From Fasciolopsis buskii (taxonomy: Eukaryota > Platyhelminthes > Trematoda > Plagiorchiida > Fasciolidae): a DNA stretch of 64,000 nt. A program made the translations under genes and the position numbers. Below, one piece after another: positions 1-12,059 of the stretch (position 1 is its first letter; the number at the start of each line of letters is the position of its first letter). Under the pieces are notes generated by a model. It had not been told where the DNA came from. It saw nothing but the letters and a program-made list of their open reading frames with translations, and searched no databases. The DNA lies in contig LUCM01004350.1 of assembly GCA_008360955.1 (NCBI GenBank), positions 7,556 through 71,555 of the forward strand, written 5' to 3'.

Positions 1-275
1 GGAAATACGCAATACACCTCTCCTTCCTCGATGGCTGACAGAAACCGTGATCACGACGTACCTACGAGTTTCCGAAACAGCTCGTACACCATCATCCAGC
101 CATGTTCACACATCAGGTTGGACAAACAAGTCAGATGATGTGACAGCGATATCTTGAACAAGCCAGTGAGGAACACTTTTTCCACGAATTCGTTTTTCTA
201 ACGATACACTTCCGCGAAATCCTCTTTTTCATTGCCAACGGAATCATTCATTTTTCGTCACTGATGGGTCTGAAT
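1..275 (-). repeat. Arm 1 of a perfect 275-bp inverted duplication (partner 33321-33595)
   Basis: Read in reverse complement, this stretch matches 33321-33595 base for base: position 1 pairs with 33595 and position 275 with 33321, with no mismatch or gap seen. Homology stops abruptly at 276/33320. Because the match begins at the first base of the window, the repeat may extend further left. The two arms lie 33 kb apart in opposite orientation. The arm carries an exon-like open frame (62-197, minus). No recognised transposon motif lies in it, so it may be a segmental duplication of genic sequence, a repeat of unknown type, or an assembly duplication. Confidence 0.95.
62..197 (-). CDS. Exon-like open frame, duplicated (copy of 33399-33534)
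   Basis: On the minus strand a 136-nt open stretch is bounded by TTAG on the acceptor side and TAG|GTACGT on the donor side. It encodes 45 codons plus one base; the peptide starts KNEFVEKVF and ends MMVYELFRKLV. The upstream codon in frame is the TAG of the acceptor itself. I do not recognise the protein family. The acceptor lacks a clear pyrimidine tract, which weakens the exon reading. The copy at 33.4 kb is identical, so at least one copy must be recent. Confidence 0.3.
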
Positions 276-419
276 TCGTTCAGTGACAGTACCTCTAACA
301 TGGTCTGTGGGGAAATAGTGCTCAAATCTTCTCTTGCTGTCCCCGTTCTTGTTTGAATTCATTTGGACAACGAAGATAGGTCGGTGAGGAATTCTTGATT
401 GGCAAAGTTTGTGGTGCCC

Positions 420-745
420 CCGAATAAACCACTTGACACATTCCGGTACAGCCCCACTGAGGCCTGCGTTCTCAACCAGTCATTCACAACTGCGGCGACA
501 TAAAAGAGTATTTCAAGCATACCCTGTATTCTACGGGTTGAAGTTATTGCACTAATCAGGACTCCTTGCAACAGGTGCCCTGTAAATAAACGTGAATTGG
601 CATGTTTTTCAGCCGCTGTGGTCTTCTCGTTGTCTTTTTCGGTTGCTTAGTTTTGGTCGGAGTCATTCCCATGCGCATTGGCGGTTCGCAACCGTACCTT
701 ACTGCTATTAATGCATTATCGAATTACTATTTCAACGACCAGTCT
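420..745 (+). repeat. Dispersed LTR-like repeat, family C copy 1
   Basis: This stretch is colinear with 30190-30545, 36808-37139, 39072-39398 (minus) and 54108-54440 (minus). Shared landmarks in order are a CACGTGA-type site (mutated here to TTGACACA), TCCGGTACAGC, ACATAAAAGAGTATTT (TATA-like, near 501), AATAAA at 585-590, then TTTCGGTTGCTTAG and GGAGTCATTCC. An upstream TATA-like site and a downstream AATAAA, followed by a further conserved block, is the arrangement of U3-R-U5 in a long terminal repeat. The 138-codon ORF starting at 602 begins inside this repeat and has a hydrophobic N-terminus; I treat it as repeat sequence, not a secreted protein gene. Confidence 0.6.
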
Positions 746-3700
746 ACTATGGAGTCCCTGACTTTTCTTCGTACAACTAATCAAGCACTCGTGAAAGTGG
801 TTATCTTGGACGCACCTCTTATGATCATCCATATTCTTTGGCCTCCAGTTTGGTTGCTTTGTTGCACAGACTGGTGCCGACACAATTGTTCCGTTGACAA
901 ATGTCGTTACAACGCGATTCTAATTCGTTGCTTAGATTTAAGTAATGGCAACCAGAAAAAGTGGAGTTGGGGAGAAAACGTGACCGATTGTACCGAAGGG
1001 CTGAAGGTCTGCACATAAGCGAACGAGGGAATCAACAGCGCGAATGTTGTATCTGCTAGATATGCCAGCATTTTGGAATAATATAAAAAAACGATACTAA
1101 TGTTTCATTTTGATTTCATCGGAAGATCATGTTGGATTATTTTCATCACCGAAGAAAAAACTTCGGCCTATATTCTGACGGTCATTAGGAGGATTTTGTA
1201 ATGAAAAAGCTTTGACAAGTAGGTTCTGTCTTGGGTGTTCGGATACCGGTACAAAAGCCGACGTCATCCTTTCGACCGCTGGTTGCACCATTCATTCATT
1301 TGGAGGAATCACTTCAAATCAGTTAGCTGCAGGTGACCTTCATTGAATCCAACCGATGCAAATCAAGTGCAACCGGACTTCATGAAACCCGCGTAGTTTT
1401 GCTTCGCCTGAAAAATTCCCAAAAGTTCCATGAATACGTACTTCGTGGAACTACAGGTAGAAGTACACAACGGAAGAGGTGCACCGAAAGGTTAAGACCA
1501 GAATCCGCGTTCACCTAAACCCTGTTATGATCAAGATCTCTGGCACATATTTTCGTAAGAAAATATCTGTGATTTGTTGGTGGGGAACAGGGATTTCATT
1601 TGGCTTGTTGATGGCCATCAACCGATCGTAAACAAATTTGCCGACCTAATAGTCTTTCCGTGTCGGCTGGTTCCATCTGTTTTTTGCGTCACAGTTTTTC
1701 GGGTACAGTTACCACTAGTACTTGGCTGATCAACTAAATTTTTGCAGCATAACTAGCTACACCGCCAACATTGATTCCAGGAGGACATTATTTATTTCAG
1801 TTATCTATTCCGAAGGTCGATAGTTACCTCTGTGGTTTGTAAACGCATTATGGTAGGTCCGAATGCATCACGTCGAAATGGTAACAGATACCATATATGA
1901 CATGCACTCAGATTTTCTTTGTTCGTGCCACTCTCATGCACTGACATACCAGTCCACTATGTGGTTAGCAAGCAATCTAGCAGCGATTTGGTCCAACTAA
2001 CTCAGGAGTTATCCAGGCGTGTTTGTCTGCATAAACCAACCTGGTGTTAGCCTGAAGTAGAAAAAACCGTGGTGAAATAAGTGACGTATCTTATCGATTC
2101 CAACTCTGAGTGTACGGTTCGTCCGTCTTATTTGGTCTGGCGCATGAGTAGCTACCACGAACAGCTGAAGTCACGATTGAGTTAACCACTTTTCTCAGTT
2201 TCAGCTGCTGCTAACTAAACCATGAGTAATGACAAAACGAAATTCATGTAGTTACTGGTCTTGACGATATGTGCCGATTTTACTCATACTCGCACGCATC
2301 AGTTGTGATCGTTGTGTGCGACAATCTTTACTGTAGAATGTCATTCGATTTTGCCACAATAATGCACCCACGTGAATTCATGCGTCGATCCGTTTTGCGT
2401 GAAAATTCTGACTCGGGTTCCCAGCAAGATTCATGAGATTTGGCACTTTAAGTTCTCTGTTTATTCGAGCTGTTTTGTCTCATAACGATGCTGTGGCGAA
2501 AATCAGGACATGCGAGAGCTTTGGTGAACAGAGCTTGACCGAGGCATAATACACAGAGGCACGGTGAACTCAATTTTCCGATCACTATTGAGCTCAGTGA
2601 TCCTAACTGTGCATGATTAATGGTAAGACTAGTTGCCTGACTGTCTTACAACCACTGATCCCATGATCATATGACGAACGAAAATGGAATGCAATGCTCA
2701 TAGTGGTTGTAACATTAGCGAACAGAAATTACATTCTCATATGGATTCAACGTAAAATGCCCTTGAAAATGCTGTGCCAACTAAAAATAATAGCACGAGT
2801 ATAACCGAGGAGCTTTATAGTTACTAGTACACCAAGGAGAACAAAACACTGTTTAGAGAAATAATTAACTTATTTTCACATGGGTTGAACGGTATGATCT
2901 GCTTATTATCTGTTACCTGGGATTTTTGTAGTGTTATTCTCTTGCAGGCAGCTTAAGAAAAATTCACCACCGATATAGCTCTTTTTGTTTTTAGTTTACC
3001 CTGCTTACAATACAATGCGATTTTCTAGTTTGTGCTGTTCTGTTTGGGTAACCTGCACGCATTGTCACATGCTGGTTGGAGGGGGAGGATTTAGAATGCA
3101 CAAATAGGGTCCATGATTCCTGCACTCCCTTCCCTAAAGCCTATCTGCATAATGCCCGAATAATTATAAATGAAATTAATATTGCACTTTCAAAAGTCAA
3201 TAGTTTATAGACCATTTCCTTGTGCACCTGCCACTGGAAATAGTAACGGTCTGGACTATTCTTGATAGGCCGTCAATGGATATTGCTGGTTTTTCGTGCC
3301 CAACTTTGAAAGCGTATTTTTCATATGCTGGACCTTTTTTTAGCAACCACGAATGGTTCAACCGGGCTGTAATTCGGAAAGTAAGGCGACCCTGCGACAA
3401 CTCTTATCTCAGTAGCACTTTTATAACCTCTGATCGTCCTCTCAACTGCAAGATGAGCGGTCATCTTGGGGCAGACGCCTCGCCAAGTCACTGCGATGTA
3501 TCGATCAGTATGCCTAAGCACTTCTCATTGTCAGGTGTTTGACTAAACAGTGTTAATTTTCTCCATGTGCCTACACTACCTCTGATGAGCGTAACAACTC
3601 ACTCTTCCGATACAGCCAGCTACTTGTTTCATAATAGAATCTGTTTCGCCTATGCCACCTACATTCCTCCCCCAATCTTGGTCTTTTTTACGTTCGAATA

Positions 3701-6425
3701 GCGAACCAGTCATTCTGAACGAGTTCAATCAAATAGTTGAATCCCATCAGCCTAGTCACACGAACTTGTTTTCCTGGTCAATGGAGTAGTCTAGGTTGAT
3801 CTAATCTGTTCTGAGTACTGAAATGTATGTGTGTATGTTTGTCTGATTCTGACCGCGTTGTCGGACAACGAAAAAACGCCCTGAGGCTTAAGTTTCAGTG
3901 CTTTGGGAATAGTGAGCCGACCGTTGTTTTGGTAGCGCAGTCATGCAGATAGTTGATGAAGAAACTAAAACAAGTTGATTCGGGTGACAAAAATCCAAGT
4001 TAGCCGATTTTCGGATCTGATTAATCGGCAAAGCTGTCATCTGTACACAACTATTGCATTGGGCTACCAACCAGCGACGCGCGTACATTAGATCTCTGGA
4101 ATTTCAGGAATGCTCTTGCATTAAGGATATTCGAAATGGCAGCACAGACTGGGATGATTCCAAACCCGAACTGCGGAAATGACGGCAGCAGAGGGCCACA
4201 ACAGCTAGAAACCATGTTTGGGTTCTTTTGTAGCTCATTCGTTTGAACACTGCTTGGACAGACACATCATTGGGGAAATATTTTTGAGTCAGTGGCAGCC
4301 GCGAAATGCTTTCTTTCTCATTGTGGGGTCACCGCTATCCTAGTTATTCGGTTCGTAGTTGGAGTCGATGGTGAAGCAAAACCACACTGTTACGTGAGCG
4401 TCTTGTTGACTTATCACAAATCAGTATGCATGTAATATTCACAGCGCAGTAGATGTGTTCTAAGCGCTAATCGTCGAAAGGATACTGCAACGCCTGGAAT
4501 ATCTTTCTTCCCCAATACAACAGCTTCTGGTATACGTCTTCAGTTCATTAACTGAGTGCAAAATAAGGGCCATTCTCCAAACTGTTGATTGCATGGGACT
4601 CATAAAATTCGGTCACCTCATAACGTCATGTCGTAGGGTGGCTTTGCTGAATTAAGCTAGTTCGATTGCATCAAACACACGACCAATGGCACTGTAAAAC
4701 ACCATCACCCTGTGGATTTGGCTGCTCTTACTTCATACTACATGTGGGGATCTTCTAGCGTCAAGCATGTTTAGTGCTAGGTTCTGTAGACCCCGGACTT
4801 GTTACTAAACTTGGCAGTTTTAAAAGTGATTAAAATCGGACACTGTTTGTGTGAATATGTTGCGGCGTGCTGAGCTTTGCAGCAAGCGCAGTCCATGTTA
4901 CCTTTCATCACGAACTATTTATATCATGTATTCATGATGCCACAATGGACAGGCTGGCAATGTTTCAGAACTGGACTTTGGAAAAACTGTAATTATTTTC
5001 ATAAATACCATTGTTCCACTTCTTGGCATTCAACAGTCATGCTTAAGCATTGAAATATATGTATTAGGTTATTCTGGCAGGACAAAAAGTCATTTTCACC
5101 CTATCCACCATGGTGGAAAGCCGGCGGTTTGTTTGAACCTGATCGCTGCTCTACGGTTACCGTGTATTTTGTTCATCTAACTCGATTACACTGAAAGGGC
5201 TACTACAGACAATATTGCGCGAGCTATTTCACCCTAGTAGGTACGAAGTAGTTTATGGTAATTGTCATCCGTTACGGTATAGTTATGACATGACTGCACC
5301 TTTTTTCATTGTACTTAAGCTCTTTTTTCAAGTATGGAAGGCTATTGGGACTCGCTTTGTCGCCTTCAGAAGCTGTCGGTACCTTTCCTCCTCACTTTGG
5401 TTTGTCAAATCAAAACTGTTTGCGAAAAACGCACATCGAAATACTGAATTTCATAAATTCAGTTGCCCTGCTAAAAGCTCCCGATTGCTGTCGAATCTTA
5501 GTCGAGCAGACAAATAAAGGTACTTTCAACTAAAAGCCCAAGTGCATCAATGCTCTTTGCCTGATAATTGTTCTTTATCTTTGTTGGCCTGAGGCCATCG
5601 TTTGCTCCTAATAACTTCATACTTGCTTGTTTTTCAACCACCCGACTTCTTAAGTTGAGCACCAAGGCGTAATATCAGCATTTTTCCATCACATTCGAAC
5701 TGAAATCGTTAGTTTTGCACTACCTGACTAATCCCGCTTCCAGGAGGTAAAAAGTGGAGATTTAATCACGAATAGATCGGTCGGCCTCGCACTTATCTAA
5801 CGCAAATGAGGTAGCCTCTGAATGCTGTACGCACGCTTAATCATGGCATCATCACGAAACGTGAATACAATCCTCCAATCGACTTCGGAAAGACCAAAAA
5901 TATCTAATTTCCTACTCTGGTCATCACTAATTCCTAATGTGTACTAGAAGATGGTGCAGTGTTCTGCACTGACTATTGGACGAAGTCCCACTCAGCGGAT
6001 ACGCAGTAATTCGCTTGCGACGAATGTGCACGTGCACGCGGGCTTCCGTTGCAAGGTGATTAATCTCCGTTCTTGCTCTTACGTGCTAATCTTAAGTTAA
6101 CCTTGACTCTGGCTGTTTCTCGGGATGCGCCAGAGCGACTAGATTTATTTTTTTGATTTCTTTTGCTTTTGTTTATCCCGCCAGTGCATGAATCGCACCC
6201 ATACTGCCTCACACGACTGCTTAGGGTTTGTGCTTCGGTATAGCTGCGGATTTATTGCTGTTGAACTTCACCACATGATGTTGCACCTATCCGTCACTGA
6301 TTTGCACGGTTACTGTCCTTTAGCTCAAGCGATCGACCCCCACTCATAGATCACTTCTGTGCAGGTAGCCTAAGTACGACCAAGGCTTTGGATATGACCT
6401 ACAGAGCTTGATTACTTGATACATT
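746..6425. other. No recognisable gene, 5.7 kb
   Basis: I see only short ORFs. The longest (3222-3542 plus, overlapped by two minus-strand ORFs) has no recognisable domain and competing frames. No transposon motif was recognised. The sequence is likely intergenic or intronic, containing repeats too old or too unfamiliar to name. Confidence 0.5.
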
Positions 6426-6766
6426 TTACTAGTAGGAGATTGAATGTTTTGATGAAATAATTCACCATGTGATATCATCGCTCAACTCACCATAAAGAAA
6501 CCATGGAGGCACTGTACAGCTGTTTCATCCCGCTTGTTAGGAATGATGAGCAGTGCATATCTACCGCGCCCGAACCGGAACGCGAACCCGAACAAGGACG
6601 AACGATTGTGAGTCGAACGCCTTAGCCATTACGCTACCGGGCAGGCTCTGAACGGTTTGTTGAATTCCACCAAGGATGAACCAGCTGTACAGTGCCTCCA
6701 TGGTTTCTTTATGGTGAGTTGAGCGATGATATCACATGGTGAATTATTTCATCAAAACATTCAATC
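6426..6766. mobile_element. Palindromic SINE dimer, copy 1 (identical to 27854-28194)
   Basis: Two 96-bp arms, 6435-6530 and 6674 to the N at 6767, are inverted copies of each other with a single mismatch. The 143-bp loop holds, on the minus strand, a tRNA-like polymerase III promoter: A-box GTAGCGTAATGGCTAAGG and B-box-like GTTCGGGTTCGCG. The single-orientation relatives at 19491-19640 and 22120-22400 show that the body runs head (tRNA-like) to tail (GAGCGATGATATCACATGG). The element is therefore a reversed SINE followed by a forward SINE tail, i.e. an inverted dimer with tails outward. All 341 bp equal the copy at 27854. The right end stops exactly at an ambiguous base. Confidence 0.85.
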
Positions 6767-6767
6767 N
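6767..6767. other. Single ambiguous base (N) at a repeat boundary
   Basis: This is the only N in the window. It falls where the palindromic SINE ends and unrelated RTE sequence begins. In the other copy the corresponding base is T and the arm continues two more bases. It probably marks a join or polished gap in the assembly. Confidence 0.9.
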
Positions 6768-7205
6768 TCGGCTGTTCGCAACAGCTACGACCAGAACTAT
6801 CCGAGGAACTGAGAACTTGGACGAGCAGTGGGAGCAAATGAAGCAAGCGATGCATTTGTCAGCAGATTTCGTGTATGTTCGTCGGTGAGGCGTTCATCAA
6901 AGGCACTGGATCCCGCAAGGGTCGCTGGGTCTAATGGAGCAAAAATGCCAGCTGCCTAACTGCAAGGAAATGAATAAGATGCTTCGACAGTTGCAGCGTC
7001 AGTTGACGATAAGTCTTAAGAATGACCGCGAAACTCGTTGGGTTAAGGTAGCCGAAAAAGTGGAAGTAGCGTCCGCTTCAGGTAACAGTCAAAGACTGTT
7101 TAGGCTTATATGCGACAGTGGTGGGTAGCGAACTTCGGTTAGTGAAGTCGTGTGATAGGACTGGAGAGCTCATCCATGGTAGACAGGAAAGACTGGACCT
7201 ATTCA
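6768..7205 (+). pseudogene. RTE-type LINE fragment: linker between endonuclease and RT
   Basis: The plus strand encodes, across frames, a peptide with LDEQWEQMKQA, then ASGNSQRLFRLICDSGG followed by TSVSEVV and DRTGELIHGRQERLD. This is the conserved linker of RTE-clade LINEs of flatworms and other animals, between the endonuclease and the reverse transcriptase (family consensus ASGNSRKLF, then a PPVSE-like block, then an ERLDRWAEYF-like block). At least two stops interrupt it, so it is dead. The 64-codon ORF at 6934-7128 is the best preserved part. It is cut on the left by the N and on the right by an RTE piece in the opposite orientation. Confidence 0.8.
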
Positions 7206-7525
7206 TATTCAGTGCTTCTAATGGTTGAGCCCTTAGTCCCAGTATCTGACGCATAGCCTCCAAGTTACTTACAAAACTCGTCCACGATATTCTACCCACA
7301 CCGTGAGGACAACGGTGTTTAAACACAATAATCTTCGCATATCTTCCGTCTTCAGCGATGATATTTCTGAGCAATATAGCAACACGTACCCTGCTCTTGT
7401 TGTATCCACTCCACCCGCTGATCGGATATCACGTCGATGCCACGTATGCCTCAAGTTGGCGAGTACTGATACCGCCGCTGTATCCGTGAAGACACCTTGT
7501 CCGATAAACGAGTACCAGTTGGGCT
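7206..7525 (-). pseudogene. RTE-type LINE fragment: C-terminal domain
   Basis: The minus strand, in two overlapping frames, gives WHRRDIR, VLLYCSEISSLKTEDMRRL, VFKHRCPHGVGRISW and SNLEAMRQILG. This is the C-terminal region of RTE polyproteins (family pattern RRRDIRL, LLYGSETW-L, FDHRCLR-IGR-W, SN-EVR-RVLG). The switch of frame between the halves shows a frameshift, so the copy is not functional. It joins head-on with the plus-strand RTE linker fragment at about 7205; the RT domain that should lie between them in a normal element is absent. Confidence 0.8.
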
Positions 7526-9090
7526 GAAACTACCCAAGCAGCTAAATCTATCCACTCACCCACTTTTCCCCTACAATTTTATTTCTGTCTTTCGTAACAA
7601 TGGAACCATAATTTCCCGAGGATTTCGGTCTTCTCATAACGAGGACGAAAAATCGTTGTAGATTATTACGTGTTAGTTTTGTCCCACTTATCTTTTTTCG
7701 CGACGGGAGGCTGCTAATGAGACGACATTCTTGCATTTACTCCTCTCTAGTTTTTAGGTCCTTGGTCAGTGCTTTGTTCTTTCGTTGCTAAGCGATTCGG
7801 CTTGTTTTACAAGTAGTGGCCTTTTTAAAATGTAAATTTAGAGTTGAAATTAATGCCTTTTTCAATATGTTGGTCAATCAGTTGCTTCACTTCCCATTCA
7901 GCGGAGCGTCAAAAGGTGTCTTTGTCATTCCTGAAACTTTTTGAAAAAATTCGCCTTATTCACTTACTATGTCCGTCTCATAAACTAGCCACCAACCAGG
8001 ATCAGATGTTTGTTTTATGAATGCTGCAAAATTCTGACCCTTTTGACATGTAACCTGCCGTTGTTGCACAACAATTCATGTTTTTTTTTGTTTTCTACCC
8101 GTTTATCATAGATCTCCATATCTACCATGTTCACTCGCATTGAACGTACCACAGCTGTTCGAACCTCGTTGACATTGATGCCCGAGGCAACGGCGAATCA
8201 GTTGTCACAGCAACGATCCCACGTTTTGTACATCAGACCAATGGAATTGGAAGCATATCTGTTAACCACATGATAGATCGATCAAATCGGATGAAAGCAT
8301 GTCACGTTGCTATCTCATTTGACACAGTCCCGGAGAAATTGCAGTCACGCGATAACATTCCACATATCAGGACTGCTGCGTGCATTTTTTCGGGAACTCA
8401 TGACCCAAGATCTTATGAGTGAATATCTTTTTCTCCATAAATACAACTCCCTCATCCACTTCTTTCCCTTAGCGCCAGAATGGTTCTCTCCAAATCAACA
8501 GTGAAACCATTGCCGTATTATTTGACTCCTACTCGGTACAGCCTATCCAATGCGTTTGTTTCTTCCCGCCTGTTCTTACCTAAGTTCTATCCCCAGTTTA
8601 TCCCTGTCGCCTACTCTTATTGTTTTCCTATGCTTTCTTGTTTGATTTTCCACTTGTTTTGATGCCGTATTTTTTTGATCTGATTTTAGTTCCACTTCTC
8701 TTCCGTGGACGTTTGCCCGCCGCTCTCTATCTGCATTAACCTTTGCACCGAGCAAGATGAGATTCCCGTGTATTTTGAACCAACAGCCCTGTCTCCCTGT
8801 ATCTCGTTTCGGTTGTAAGGGAACCTGATGAGATAATTTTACAAATTGTGATTTTTTCCCCCTCTCGCTAGGAACCGGGGCGGGGTTTGTTTTGTTTTGT
8901 TTTTTATTTCTGTGCAATTCGCTGGTATTTCGGTGACAGTCGCGGATGACAATTAGGGTTCTACATGTTCAAGTATTATAAACTGTGATTCCTGAACTGT
9001 TTCTTTTGATTCTTTTTGGGGCATTTTATTGTCTTCGCGAAATGTCTGGCCTGGTACACACGTTGCGCACTGCGGATGTTCAGTTATTTT
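7526..9090. other. No recognisable gene
   Basis: Only short ORFs with competing frames are present. A short T/G-rich run (GTTTTGTTTTGTTTTTT) lies near 8887. No known element is recognised. Confidence 0.5.
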
Positions 9091-9094
9091 TTTA

Positions 9095-9155
9095 TAATCA
9101 TTGACCCTGCACCAATGTGCTCTGGTTTCGGTTGCTGCCTCGGCATGAATTACTA
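9095..9155 (-). mobile_element. RTE-like 3' tail remnant
   Basis: On the minus strand GAGGCAGCAACCGAAACC, AGAGCACATTGGTG matches the tail found at 10265-10310 (GAGACAGCAAGGGGAACC, AGAACACTTTGGTG), where it follows an RTE C-terminal coding remnant. I therefore read it as the 3' end of another RTE copy truncated to its tail. Confidence 0.5.
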
Positions 9156-10264
9156 GAAAAACAAAAAACGAGTCAGAAATAAGGAAAGATCATCCCAAAG
9201 GTAATAGATTGGAGAACCTTAAAGAATATCACAGATTTCGAGTTCAAAAAAATACTTTTGTCTACAGCGTAAGTGACCTATTGTCCAATTGAATGAAGTA
9301 GACTGTACCCTGTCCAACGTTCCAGTCGATGTTCTCCAGAGTTAGCCGCTGAGTTATCAGATTCCTTGATCACCTCGTTTACATTCGCCAAAATCGACGA
9401 GTTCTCATTCACTTCAACAAGGTTTACTTGGGACACGGAAATTTCAAATAGTTTAGATAGATGACACCATTATTGTTTAATCATTCTACTCGAACCCCGT
9501 TTTGCCTATCCCGGTGGTTACTGTCGCCTTTTTCGGACCACACTAATCATGATGCCCGTGTTGTTTTTTCTTGGTCGCATAGAAATTATACGGATTGAAC
9601 AAGTATAATGTGTCTCCAGTCTATTGTGTGTCTACGACACTGCTGTGGAAATAGTAGTAGATCCAAAAGTAGTCACGAAAAAAACCAAAGTAACGATGTG
9701 TTTATCACAAAGCAGCATTTTCGATGGAGTTTAAAATAAACCAACGTTTCGGTTATGTGGGATTAGTCTCGGTGAGCGTTCGCGGTTTCCAAGCTCGTCG
9801 TCAGCACGCATATCTAGAATTTCGAGTACTTTGGTTTCGTCAGGTCAACATCCACTAGCAACTCCCAATCTCGAACGGCTTTCTATACCAAGTTATTGAG
9901 TCACAGGATCAGTAGCTATTTTTAACGCAATCAGTCGGTTCTCTCGATTCCAGCTCGGACCCCTTCCAGCTTAAGTATTACCCTTTCGCTTTGCTGCTAA
10001 AGGCAAGGTATTTTTGTCTTTGATAAAATTCTAAAATTGCTCGCACTTTGCACAAGGTTGGCAATATGCCAAGGTCAGAGGATAAAGAAGCCCCAGTTTA
10101 TTTGACCGAGTGTATTCTGGGAAAGAAAACATTTTCAAGGGTCCTAACAGAGAGCAAAAGGAGACTGTGAATATGTAAAGCGGAAGAACACCCCTTTCTG
10201 AGAAGCTCATGATATTTTGAAGGTCACCGTCAATTGATGCAGTTCATTTCAACAATTAACTTCA
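9156..10264. other. No recognisable gene
   Basis: Nothing supportable was found: short ORFs only, no domain and no named repeat. Confidence 0.5.
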
Positions 10265-10610
10265 CACCAAAGTGTTCTGGTTCCCCTTGCTGTCTCAAAA
10301 ATTTATCTATTTAAAAGAGAAAGAGAAGGACGAAAATGTTGAAAGATTGGCTGCAAAATGCTAAGTTGAACAACTATGTAGAGTAGGAAAGATTTTGGAC
10401 TCAAGGACGGCGCTGTCTGCGACATAGAGCCCCAACACTTTCTGTCTCCAACCATCGTTTTGGGAGATCTGGTGGATCGCAACGCAGTTGCCAAAAGGCA
10501 TCTACACTCCTGAACATTTTCATACATTTTTCCCCACGTCATCAACTGGCCACCTCTAACCATCTTCCAACAATTACGTGCCTCGGAGAACAACCTACAA
10601 CGAGGCAATC
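10265..10610 (-). pseudogene. RTE-type LINE fragment: extreme C-terminus and 3' tail
   Basis: On the minus strand the 101-codon ORF contains RLFSEARNCWKMVRGGQLMTW followed by a block with ENVQECRCLLA. This is the end of RTE polyproteins, where R-LFS-A--GWKK-RGGQ-MTW is followed by MKE---GLA-VG-SRLPGWGPRDD. Here the second half continues in a shifted frame. The coding remnant is followed by the tail shared with 9095-9155. It is a 5'-truncated, mutated copy of the kind expected after target-primed reverse transcription. Confidence 0.75.
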
Positions 10611-11639
10611 ATTCTGTGAACGTGCACAAACCATGTCCCAATCACCTTATCTTGTTCGTATTCAGTGCGCCACACCTGACCTAGTTACTGATTCGAAATT
10701 CTCATCCGCAAGGCGCTGGAACACTAATCCAGCATGGGAACTTACCTATCACTCCTCACTCTGCTCGATGCAACTGGCACTGCCATATTGATTATCCCAC
10801 ATGCCAATGATACGGTGTGGAATTTATTGCTTGTTCTATTCATTGGGGATGGCCGGCAGGTGCTGCAAGGGATTTTGGCCGCTTAGCATGAGAAAGATTG
10901 GGATCCTCAATCAAAGCCTTTGTTTTTGACAAAAACCTGTCAGCAAGGTAGCGGAATTGTCCGAATGGAAATCTATTCGCTTGGATTACTGATACTTTTG
11001 CTCATTTTTCCGATTCAGTTACTGACTCAAATCAACCTCAATCTGAATAACTAGGCGACTGTTTCGCCAAATCTCCACTTATCGGCCCATTTCAGATATT
11101 GAATATTCGCCTTAAGATAAGACATCGCGCATAGCTCGTTGGATCGTGGAGGCATGCATGCCATAGTCTCAGTGACACGGAGTAGCATGTGGGTCATGAC
11201 TTGGACACTCGATCACCGAACCAAATTAACTGCTAAGGAAGCCAGTTTGTATTGCCTCCATTAAAACAGTAATTCATACTAACGAATAAGGTGGAATGAA
11301 GCTTTTGAAGTAAAATTAACCTATGAATGGAATCCAAAAACGGGAGGATAGTCAAGAGAAATGCAGCTAATAAACTTTGGAGAGTTGTCTGTTGACTTGC
11401 AAATAGAGTGTACCTTTTTTATGATATGCGTGCAACATGAGTGCAGTGGGCAGGACATGCCTTGTAGCCACTGGGACCTACTACACTGGATGGGGGACAT
11501 CAGAAATCATAAGCCTGAAACCCGGAATGGCATAGAACCGTATAACGTTTCAGCAGGTCACATATAGTAGCAAGCTGGACGACAGTGAGTTCCCACATAC
11601 CACCAGTGGGCTGACAGATCTGAGATTCGGACCTCTATC
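10611..11639. other. No recognisable gene
   Basis: Only short ORFs; the best (11361-11567 plus) has no recognisable domain. Confidence 0.5.
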
Positions 11640-11870
11640 CCTTTCGTATTCCAATTGAACAATTCCCGTCTAGGTTTCCCCTTTGAGCTTTGTATGCAAA
11701 CTGGAAGTGACCGAGTGGAGTCACCGTGTACTGTAAGAGGCGACAGAATATGACACGCTCCGTATGTTTCAATAGGATTGAGGTAAGGGTAGTAGGAGGA
11801 AATCGTTTGGATAGGATGTTTGACCTTTTCTTCTTGGACATCGAAACATTTGTTGTCGCTTTTCAAAAAG
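11640..11870 (-). pseudogene. CR1/Rex1-like reverse transcriptase fragment
   Basis: On the minus strand one frame gives EEKVKHPIQT and another LTSILLKHTERVIFCRLL, then FQFAYKAQRG. Together these match the start of the RT domain in CR1/Rex1-type LINEs (P--RPVALTS-L-K-MERV, then a QFAYK-KR motif). The frame changes between the two parts, so a frameshift is present. Only about 230 bp survive; the catalytic YADD region is missing. Confidence 0.65.
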
Positions 11871-12059
11871 CCAGAATGAAAAATGAATATAACGAGTCTT
11901 TAGCGAGAGATGCTATTACTTCCGACAGAATGCGAGCATCATATTTAAGGATACACGGATATAAAGCCTCTGATCTAGCTCTGGCGGCAACCAGTCTTTT
12001 TGGGAAATCAATAAACCCCACTTTTATCTGTTGATCCAACAGTCATTGGAGGGACGTGG

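Noticed and set aside
602..1018. 138-codon ORF with a hydrophobic N-terminus, possible secreted protein
   Set aside because: Its start lies inside the family C repeat, and a similar hydrophobic frame appears in another copy (39046-39228) only because the repeat is shared; other copies lack an open frame.
3581..3620. Hammerhead ribozyme, because of CTGATGAG (trematode satellites carry these)
   Set aside because: The required CGAAA and pairing helices do not follow; no other CTGATGAG/GAAAC pair with fitting stems was found in the window.
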